This document shows positions 22,701-34,700 of a stretch of DNA of 64,000 nt, piece by piece. Each line of letters starts with the position of its first letter. Position 1 is the stretch's first letter. The notes beneath the pieces were generated by a model. The model saw nothing but the letters and a program-made list of their open reading frames with translations. It searched no databases and was not told the origin of the DNA. The stretch is from assembly GCA_025267735.1 (NCBI GenBank), contig CM046311.1, positions 26,201,329-26,265,328 of the forward strand. The letters are read 5' to 3'. This DNA is from Mactra quadrangularis (taxonomy: Eukaryota; Mollusca; Bivalvia; Venerida; Mactridae). The translations under genes were made by a program, and so were the position numbers.

Positions 22701-25700
22701 ATTTAATTATCTACATGTACTTTTGACTTTCCTATTTTTTTTCACTAAACTCTTTTCTTATTCCGTCACTGACGCCGAAACATAACGGTCATTTGCTGAC
22801 AGTCGTTTCGTGTAGACGTCAAAATCATCCCGCATTTTAAAAAGAACATCTAGGTTTATGTGTAAATTAGTTTCGATCCGAGTATCACATAGTTTTGCCA
22901 AATCAATTTGCCATCACGCATACATTACACATTGGTGAGGCAAAGATATGAAGTAATTAGAACCATATTATATATATAATGTATAAGTGATCGTAAACCC
23001 CGGCTAGTTAAGTGGGGTAGCACACACATTTTTTGATCGATGGGTCGTGGGTTCGTTTCTTGGGCGGGGAATACTTTCGTTGAGTTTGGTCACGAAATCA
23101 TTTATACGGCCATTCTACCTCCTACCACTGATTCTTAATCATGCAGGGCAGTTATCATATAAAATCAGATTTATGTTCCTAGTAACTGGTTAACAGCTAC
23201 ATCCAGAAATGTAGTCTTTCCAGGAACGGTAAGTTGACTGACCGCCGTTATATTACCTAAACAATCTGTTGCTATGGCGATAAACCCAACAAAAATGCAT
23301 GGTCGCTGATTTATAGATTTAGAATATAAAAATACAATACTTACTGTTAGTATCATAGTTCGAGAATAGTGTGTCCAAATCACTATGACCAGTTAAACTA
23401 CCATCATGATTTTTATCTAAATCATTAAATAATAAATCAGCATCTGATAACAGAGCAAAGTCTGCATGTTTCCATCCTTCATCAAACTCTACATTGTTAA
23501 CTGATCCATCACCTGTGAATAACATATATTACATGAACATATATTACATGTACATGTATTACATGAACAAATATTACATGAACAAATATTACATGTACAT
23601 ATATTACATGAACAAATATTACATGTACATATATTACATGTACAAATATTACATGTACAAATATTACATGTACAAACATTACATGTACAAATATTACATG
23701 TACAAATATTACATGTACAAACATTACATGTACAAATATTACATGTACAAATATTACATGTACAAACATTACATGTACAAATATTACATGTACAAATATT
23801 ACATGTACAAATCACAGGTTTGGTGACTTTTATCACCAACATTGTGACTGTTATAGTCCGTGCAAATCACCATGAGACAGATAATTACATTACTTACTGC
23901 GGTTACTGCACTTCTTTCAATCAATCCATTGTACAATTGATGAATCACGATTTAATGAAACATAATGTTTCAAAACTATGGGAAATTCTAAGTAGAACTA
24001 CGGTTCTCACATTTACTAAATATTTAATGTTAAACTAACGCATTTTTCAAAACGCACTTTTGCAACACTCGAAAAAAATCGAATCCTTGATGTATTATAG
24101 TATTCTTTGTCACAGTTGCTATACATTTAACACATTTCTTCTACACCAGATCACGAGGTCGGAAGCTTCAAGTCATAGCAAAAATAATCAAAATTCTTCA
24201 AATAAAACATTTTCTATTTCGCTTCAATAAAAAAAAACACATTGGTTTCATTTGAAGCATTTCGTTAACATGATCAATGAGACTAAGCACATGAAAACTC
24301 AGGTAAAGATATGTCCAGTCATATTAGATTGATCGTGTCATTAATAACGTTATAGACGACCTTCAACCAATGCATTTCTGTCTCTCTCTGACCAACACGA
24401 TACATGACAGTTCAGATCTATCTGGTTAAGATGAGTCTAGTTCCACTAACATGACAGGATAGTACACAGCATCGTTCAAATTGTTGTACTGACCTTTAAG
24501 TGTAACATATAAGGATAATACACAGCATCGTTCAAATTGTTGTACTGACCTTCAGTGTAACATGGCAGGATAATACACAGCAGTGTTCAAATTGTTGTAC
24601 TGACCTTCAAGTGTAACATAACAGGATAGTACACAGCATCGTTCAAATTGTTGTACTGACCTTCAGTGTAACATGACAGGATAGTACACAGCATCGTTCA
24701 AATTGTTGTACTGACCTTCAGTGTAACATAACAGGATAGTACACAGCATCGTTCAAATTGTTGTACTGACCTTCAAGTGTAACATAACAGGATAGTACAC
24801 AGCATCGTTCAAATTGTTGTACTGACCTTCAGTGTAACATGACAGGATAGTACACAGCATCGTTCAAATTGTTGTACTGACCTTCAGTGTAACATGACAG
24901 GATAGTACACAGCATCGTTCAAATTGTTGTACTGACCTTCAAGTGTAACATAACAGGATAGTACACAGCAGTGTTCAAATTGTTGTACTGACCTTCAGTG
25001 TAACATGACAGGATAGTACACAGCATCGTTCAAATTGTTGTACTGACCTTCAGTGTAACATGACAGGATAGTACACAGCATCGTTCAAATTGTTGTACTG
25101 ACCTTCAAGTGTAACATAACAGGATAATACACAGCATCGTTCAAATTGTTGTCCTGACCTTCCGTGTAACATGACAGGATAGTACACAGCAGTGTTCAAA
25201 TTGTTGTACTGACCTTCAGTGTAACATGACAGGATAATACACAGCATCGTTCAATTTGTTGTACTGACCTTCAGTGTAACATGACAGGATAGTACACAGC
25301 ATCGTTCAAATTGTTGTACTGACCTTCAGTGTAACATGACAGGATAGTACACAGCATCGTTCAAATTGTTGTACTGACCTTCAGTGTAACATGACAGGAT
25401 AATACACAGCAGTGTTCAAATTGTTGTACTGACCTTCAGTGTTACATGACAGGATAATACACAGCAGTGTTCAAATTGTTGTACTGACCTTCAGTGTAAC
25501 ATGACAGGATAATACACAGCATCGTTCAAATTGTTGTACTGACCTTCAGTGTAACATGACAGGATAATACACAGCAGTGTTCAAATTGTTGTACTGATCT
25601 TCAGTGTAACATGACAGGATAATACACAGCAGTGTTCAAATTGTTGTACTGACCTTCAGTGTAACATGACAGGATAATACACAGCAGTGTTCAAATTGTT

Positions 25701-28700
25701 GTACTGATCTTCAGTGTAACATGACAGGATAATACACAGCAGTGTTCAAATTGTTGTACTGACCTTCAGTGTAACATGACAGGATAATACACAGCAGTGT
25801 TCAAATTGTTGTACTGATCTTCCGTGTAACATGACAGGATAGTACACAGCATCGTTCAAATTGTTGTACTGACCTTCAGTGTAACATGGCAGGATAATAC
25901 ACAGCATCGTTCAAATTGTTGTACTGACCTTCCGTGTAACATGACAGGATAGTACACAGCATCGTTCAAATTGTTGTACTGACCTTCAGTGTAACATGAC
26001 AGGATAATACACAGCATCGTTCAAATTGTTGTACTGACCTTCAGTGTAACATGACAGGATAATACACAGCAGTGTTCAAATTGTTGTACTGACCTTCAGT
26101 GTAACATGACAGGATAATACACAGCATCGTTCAAATTGTTGTACTGACCTTCAGTGTAACATGACAGGATAACACACAGCAGTGTTCAAATTGTTGTACT
26201 GACCTTCATTGTAACATTTAATTTCAATTATGTATACATGTATATGAGAACAAATATAATTACAGTCTAAGGAAACTGTTAAAAACAAAACAAAAAAAAA
26301 AGACTTGAATTTTATCTTTCTTTATTAACTGAGTCATATACTTTTTTACAATATTTTGCTTTATTTTGGAAGAGTTGATTTAATGTTGTTTACAGTTTCT
26401 TTGAACATGCTTTGAAAAAAAATAAAATAGAAAAAGATAAAGTATATACCCTTAAATCAAAGCTACCTAATTTATATATTATTCTGTACCAAATATACGA
26501 ACTTTTTTGTAACTAGTATTAACTAGTGTAGCCCCCTGCAAATTGATTTTGAAATTTAGTAAATCACTTTTAAGCTAATCTTCAAGCACTTGATCAAATC
26601 AAATGTCTACATTAGAACTCGTCAAATGGACAAATATAAACGTGAGAAATTAAAATTAGATATGTGTATAAAATGATTTAATATTGAAGCATTGTATTTG
26701 GTTGTGTTCTTGGTCCTCGAGCAGCTTTTGGTCTTTGATGTCTAGCTCCAAGTTTTCTTGCAGGTTCAAACAGTACATTACGTGTAAGATGTGGTTCTAC
26801 TGACTTTGGTTCATCACATTTAAACATGTTGCCTGGTTTGGTTCTTGGTCCTTTTGCTGCTTTGGGTCTTTGATGCCTTGATATTGTCTGTTCAGATTGT
26901 TTTGTCTTATATAACAATGATTCCATGTCAGCTGACACTTCAATATGTGTACTAGTATCTAACAGCTCATTACGTCCCACTAGAAAGCTTCTATCATTCA
27001 ATGGTGGTAAGTGAAGACTGGATGTACATGTACGTGGATGTTTCAAGTCACTATCTTCAAGAGGCTTGACTCTAATCTGCGTAGTACCATGTCTACTACA
27101 AGTATTATGAACACTATATTCACTTACTGAGTAGGCTGCTGGTTTAACTAAGCTCCTGATTTCATCTTTGATTTTAAAAAACTCTACAGATTCAGTAGGT
27201 ACCCAACCTTTCATTATGAAGATGCGGTTACCATCCTTAAAGAAGTATTGTTTCCTGAGATAGTTTAGTCCAGGAGGTTGGATACAGTCTTCATCTATAG
27301 CGTAACAAAACAGTAACATGAAATCCCGAAGACATAAATAGTCACCTAGAGGTTCTATTGTCAAAAATCTGTTGATTCCCTCTCGTGGAACGACAAAAAA
27401 CAAATCATCTATGATAGTACTTTCAGCACTGTGATGCTTCGGAAAACACGAATTTAGAATTTGTCGCAAATAAGATGCCATACTTAATATTACGTCCCAC
27501 TAGAAAATGTACAGTCGGCAACGACTCCTGACCTTACAAAGGAAGAAGAAGAAGAATATGAGAAACGTGAATCTAACTATGGTTGACGGTGACGTCGTAA
27601 CTAAGACGTTGACGTCACGTGATATAGTTCATGTAAAAAACGCTCACGATACCGTTCCGTCCGGAATGGACGTGGACCAATGTAAAACCCAATCGAGCGT
27701 TTAAAATCAAATTCTGATATTATCAGCGAACAACAAGTACAGCGTTTTTATTTCATATTTGTTTTGTAAGTGTACGATTTTGTGTAGGTCTGTACTTGTA
27801 AACTGTTCTTAAAATAAGATTTTGAAAAAAAGTTGATTGGTTTTGTCAAGGATTCTATATAGAATCCATGGTTTTGTGTAATGGGACCTTTGAGATATAA
27901 AATTTATTGAGAATGTCTAAAAAACAAATAGTATATTTGTCAATTAAGTGATTATGATTTTACTCATGGAAGTTTTTATGTAATGTGGCATAAAGGAGGA
28001 CATTTCTTTTTCGATTTAATGAAAGACTGTTTCATCATAGCGACGTTTAATTATGGTACTTGTATTTTATATTCAAAGTGCTCCTGGTGGAGTTCAATCC
28101 GGGATTTAACAAATCCCTTAACACGAGTCATACCTCTAGACTACTGCTCTCTTTATGGACTCGTGATTCTTATTAAGTGGATTTGCTCATTTAAACAAGG
28201 CAAGTCATGAGAGAAATACACTATTGAATGTTTATCTTAAAAGAACAAAACACGAAGGACCTATACAAACGAACTACAAATGTATATACATTACCATTGA
28301 CGTCAAACGATGAGAAAAATCCTCTAAATTCATGTTGACTTAAATATCCATCAGTGTTAGAATCAGATCTTTCAAATAATACAACAAATGGTGTTTCTCT
28401 TATAATCTGTCAATGTACATATTGTCCAACATTATTTACAATGAAATATTATTTTCATTCCAAGATAACATTCATACACTTACAGGGATAAAGATTCAAC
28501 AATCTCAGTCACTTAAACGCCTGGTGGGTAGATTTTAGGGACCCAGCTTTGAAGTAAGAGACCACATTAAACTTATCCACAACCAATATTCAAATTTCAA
28601 CTATAATGTATAGGTTATTTAAAAAAGCTTAAACCTTTCACAGATGGAGTAACTTAGTTACGGAGTATAGCTAAACATACTGAATGTTCTCAAACCTGGG

Positions 28701-31700
28701 ACCGCCAAATGTTATTTTCACTAACCCAGGTAGAAATCCATTCGCATTGCCATTGGGCAACACGGGCGAATTGGAATTTGTATGCCTGCAGTTCATTTGT
28801 ATATAGATAGATAGATTTATTTGTGATGCTTTTTACAAATTTTACAAATCATACAAATATTTAATAATAACATAATAACAAGAATATGACGTAAGATATC
28901 ACAGTAATGAATGAAGATACATGTATTAGTAAAATATAAATTGCATCACAGGATAGCCCATAAAGTCCTAGGACTTAATTCCAATGGGGTCCTTTGCCTT
29001 AAATCTTTAAATATTAAAGTACAAAAATACACAAATATATCTACCTAGGTTATGGTAATAAAAATAGAATTAAAAACATCAACATAGTACACATATATAT
29101 AATCACTGACATAATTAAAAATAAATAAAATCTGATTTATCAACACTGAACATTATATGTTGGTATTATTAAAATGCATATGATACAATATGAACTTAAT
29201 CCGATTTTATGTCTCCCAAGATCTACTAACATGAGTGAAAGGAACAGAATATTCAATCATTTAATGTATCGCTGTATTTTAACTCATGATCCCAAATTGA
29301 GTGAACGGTTATAAAACACAAATTAGTAAGTGCATAGTCAAAACTCGGAAACTCAAGTTTGTTAGCTTGTTTTAACTAATGGTCCACCTGAATTATTCTA
29401 ACCTATCAAACTGACGGCCGTCGTATAATTGACATAAACACACGCCAGAAGAGAACCTGATGGCAATTATCAACCCTCAATGAAAAATGCCCTTTGATCT
29501 GAAGCTGTCGGACATTATAGCCGCATTATTCATTCAAGCAGTCCGATAATTGGCATCCAGCCCTCCTCAGTCGTGTATGAACCTCTAAGTATACCACTCT
29601 TTGCCACTATAATATTTCACATTTTAATTCTAAGGTACTTTTTGATTTAAGGTATGTTATATAAACTTACATCTTCCCATTTCTTAGCAAATTCTCTAGC
29701 AGACACAGATCCGTCATCTACAAGAAAAATATTGTTATTCAGTATAGTCAGTATATATAATTTCTGTGTTTTATGACAAAATTGTATACCTTAACGAACT
29801 ATTGTTAATGACATATCTAGTGAAGGTCAATGAGTCTGACCTTTTGGAATGTTCAAATTATTAAAATAAGTTAAAAGCAAGATTCAATGTGAAATACTTG
29901 GTATACGACTTCAGTTCAAGAAACGTTTGTAACCTGACTGATTTATAAATGAGGGAGATCATGGGCAATTATGACAAAAATATACATGTAGGTAAATCTA
30001 GCATGCGTATGGATGGGCTCGTCTAGGCCCAATGTAAATATTGGCGAAGTAACTCCATCCAGACAGTTTCCGGTTGTTATGCACGAAAAAGATTCTGTGT
30101 ATGAAATAAGGCAGGCTTCTGAACCATTTAATTCTGTTATGTGCATTTTTTATATTTTAATGACCAGACATTATACTTTTTTTATATGCCCGAAAGAATT
30201 TCGGACATTTTATGTTACACCCCCTGGCGTCCGTCCGTCCGTCCGTTAGCAATTTGGTTTCCGGAGCATAACTTAAGTTCCATTTGGCCCACAATATTCA
30301 AACTTCATAGGATGATTGTCCATATCGGGTAGAAGACCCCTATTGATTTTGGGGTCACAAGGTCAAAGGTCAAGGTCACTATTACCTTAAAACTGAAAAC
30401 AGTTTCCGGAGCATAACTTTAGACCCCTATTGATTTTGGGGTCACAAGGTCAAAGGTCAAGGTCACTATTACCATAAAACTGAAAACAGTTTCCGGAGCA
30501 TAACTTAAGTTCCATTTGGCCCACAATATTCAAACTTCATAGGATGATTGTCCATATCGGGTAGAAGACCCCTATTGATTTTGGGGTCACAAGGTCCAAC
30601 GTCAAGGTCACTATTACCTTAAAACTGAAAACAGTTTCCGGAGCATAACTTTAGTTCCATTTGGCCCACAATATTCAAACTTCATTGGATGATTGTCTAT
30701 ATCGGGTAGAAGACCCCTGTTGATTTTGGAGTCACAAAGTCAAAGGTCAAGGTCACTATTACCATAAAACTGAAAACAGTTTCTGAAGCATAACTGAAGT
30801 TCCATTTGGTCTACAATATTCAAACTTCATACGATGATTGTCCATATCAGGTAGAAGACCCCTATTGATTTTGGGGTCACAAAGTCCAATGTCAAGGTCA
30901 CTATTACCTTAAAACTTTTTTCACTACTTTGTTTTCCACAATTATTCATAATATGATATTCATCTGAAATATTCTCATGTCTTACAAATGTTTCATCTTA
31001 ACTAAAAAAACAACACTTTCGGGCATATAATGCTCTGCTCAGCGGTGCTCTTGTTTTAAATCTTCAAATCTGAACCACGATATACCAGGTACTGGCTGTA
31101 ACTAATCAATGACCAAACCTAGAATCAATATAGATATAAGAGAATACTTACGATCTAAATCAAATGCAGAATAAATCATAGGATAATCTTTGGCATCTAT
31201 AACATTATCAATATTTAAATCAGCTAAATGAAAGTAAGCATTAGCTAATGCTGTTGTCTGTGATGTTAATTGTATCCATAGTTCAATAAACTCTGCGTTA
31301 GTTACCGTACCATCACCTGGGAAGAATATGTACAATATATTATAAGTTAGGGATGTCACGGTTTGCACATCTCATGGTTCGGTTCTAACCGCGCCGTTTT
31401 GTGTGCTACAATACGATACGTATCTCGGTTCATTAATTAATATTTGTCAGAGTATTATAACTGTCTTTCACAAAAACGTCCCATCTGATGTACTTACAGG
31501 TTCATATTTATTTTATTTTGTTGGGTTTAACGTATATAAGCTATCTTCGCCATGAATAAATATCTTTACAAATATACTAATATATCGATCTCACATAGAC
31601 TGGAATTATTCGATAAACTAATAAAACCCATCTTGAATTACGGAAGCCAAGTATGGGGATTTAACGCCGGCACTGCTATTGAAAGAGTTCACATACAATT

Positions 31701-34700
31701 TTGTAAAAATATCTTAGGTGTAAAGAAAACTACCCAAAACGATTTCATATACGGTGAGCTGGGTCGTGTATCATTTAGAACACATCGTATGAATAACATC
31801 ATTAAATATTGGCTAAAAATTATATACACTTCCGACAATAAATATATTAAAAAAGTATACACTATGCTCAAGAATGATTTAGAATCCATGCCGAATAAAG
31901 TTAATTGGTGTTCTCTTGTTAAAGATTTACTTAGCTCACTCGGTTTCTATGAAGTATGGTATACACAAACAGTAGGGGATAAGGATTTATTTTTGAGCCT
32001 CGTTAAACAACGATTAAATGATCATTTTGTGCAAAACTGGTATGCGAGAATTAATAATTCGAGCAGAGCGTTATTTTACCGTGAAATAGCAGATTTCAAA
32101 TTTCAAACATATTTAGATATCATTATATTAGATAAACACAGAACGGAGTTAACAAAACTAAGGGTGTCATCACATAGATTAAGTATAGAAACAGGTAGAT
32201 GGTCTCAAAATAATCTTGAACTCAGTGAGAGAAAATGTTTTTATTGTAATAATTTAGAGGACGAGTATCATTTTATTTTAGAATGTGATTTATATAAAGA
32301 TTTGAGAAAACAGTATATACCATTTTATTATAGAAACAGACCTAACATGTATAATTTTTTAGAACTGATCAAAACGGATAATAAAAGTCTATTAAACAAA
32401 TTGAGTAATTATGTATACATGTATAAAGCGTTTAAAATTAGAAACGATTCTGTAATATTGTAATACCTTCATACAATTGATAATACTTACATAATATATA
32501 ATAGGGCTCTATATCGGTCAGAATGATCGATACGATATTCGTATCGATACAAAATGATCGATATTCGATACATCATATGATATTTTAATAATAAAAAGAA
32601 TGTGTTTATAAAACAGCAAAACAGTGTTGTTTTATTCATTTATTTAATTGTAGTAACACCATACTACTAAATGCAATGTCTTATTAATATTTTAAATGTT
32701 AAAGTCTTTGACGTTTGCATTTTTTAAACAAACACCATTGCATTCAGTGAGAATGGATCAATAGATATGATCTTTCTGCTGACATGATGTCTCCTGAGGT
32801 TGAAAATACCCGTTTCAAAAGCTACTGAAGTGGCCTGAGTAACCAAATATCTAGCAGTTTAAGAACACAAATGTGGGTGTCTGTTACCGATTTTCTTTGT
32901 TAAAAAGGATTAGAATGTTGAGGAATGTCTACGTAAACTTTCAATTCTTCATCAGCCATTTCCTGAAATCTTCTACTTAAATCCACGTACATTGATTGGG
33001 TTAATTAATTGATCGTTTATGTAATTGTGCAGGATTTACATAAAATGAAACCGTTTTGTTGATGTTTGATTTCAATCAGATTTATTTCCATTAGTTCATA
33101 CTTGTATGGTACTAAACATTCTCGTACCCAGAGTCTAGTAGGATTCTCAATACTATCTATTAGATCGAGAATCTTGATAATCTAGGGGAACGAGAATGGG
33201 TACTAAACAGAGATCGGCAATAGAAAAAGCACGTACTTTCAGAACATCAGCTATTTATATGACATATCGCTTCTGTACAATCGTGTTCTCTACATACATT
33301 GCGGATCTGCCCGAACAAATTCGAGTGACTACTAGCTCCAAGAATTTATATGTATTCTAAATATCAATTGTTTGTTCCCTGACTTATTGAATAAAAGATA
33401 TTCTAATCGCAACAATTGTTTCCTTTTGATTTTAAAACAAAACATAAGTCAGAGACATAGATCTGTGGTGTGTTTGCGTAAAGGAATGTCATTATTGGCT
33501 CATATTCTGAGATTGTTTGACCACATATTAGTCCATACCGAACCCGAAGCTATAGAATGTTGATTTTGCGATACAAAATATCAACTGATTTGCAGACCAT
33601 GGATATTATTTGTATGACCGTCATTGATCCAATAATCGATATTTTGTTCGATACGGAAACGTTCGATCCGATATATCTATCGAACCTACAATACCGGTAT
33701 TCGATATATATCGTATACCGGTGTAGAGCCCTAATTTATAACCTGCTGTGTAAAAACATCTATAGAAATTTTCTTATTACCTTCTCCTTAGAAACATATA
33801 AATATATCAAGTTTGCTTTTTACCTTCTCCTTAGAAACATATAAATATATCAAGTTTGCTTTTATAATCGATAATAACCCACTGTAATGTCTTCATTCAT
33901 ACATAAATTGTACTGCTTATTGCACACATACTTGAAATTGTATGGTTAATTGTTTATATATGTTGGCTCATTGTATTGTAAAAATGTATTGATAATTGTA
34001 CATTTTGTATTTGTTTATTTTTGTATTGTATTGTAATTTGTATATGTATGTTAATGTATTGTTTTGTAAAATTTGTATGATAATTGTATATGTACGAGTA
34101 TATCATTGTATTGTATTGTACTGTATTGATTTGTAATTTGTATATTGTATGTTTTTGTACTGTATTGTTAAAGTAGCGATGATAATTGTGTATGTATGTT
34201 ACGTATTGTATTGTATTGTATTGTATTGTTTTGTATTGTATTGTATTTTATCTTACCTCGTACAGAATACTCGTTTTTCATTGGCCGAGAGCGGTCACGA
34301 GCTGACCATGTATTATCCCATATTAGGTCAGTAGATTCTAATATCCAGTCAGTAACAAAATTTATAAATGATAGCGCTGTTCTCTGATGCTAAAATTCAG
34401 ATGGGGGGTACTCGGTAAGATAAATTCGTTACACAGTCAGTTACTGACCGGATACGGTGTGATACCAGGTCAGTGAATAAATATTGGGCTCGAGCTACGC
34501 TCTCACCCAATATTAATTTACTGACCCGGTATCACACCGTATCCGGTCAGTAACTGACTGTGTAACTAATAGTATTGTATTGTATTGTATTGTACTGTAC
34601 TGTACTGTACTGTACTGTACTGTACTGTACTGTACTGTACTGTACTGTACTGTACTGTACTGTACTGTACTGTACTGTACTGTACTGTACTGTACTGTAC

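Noticed and set aside
23489..23842. Cys-rich CTCNI repeat ORF resembling a metallothionein
   Set aside because: It is the minus-strand reading of the 15-bp ACATGT minisatellite; no start context or conservation.
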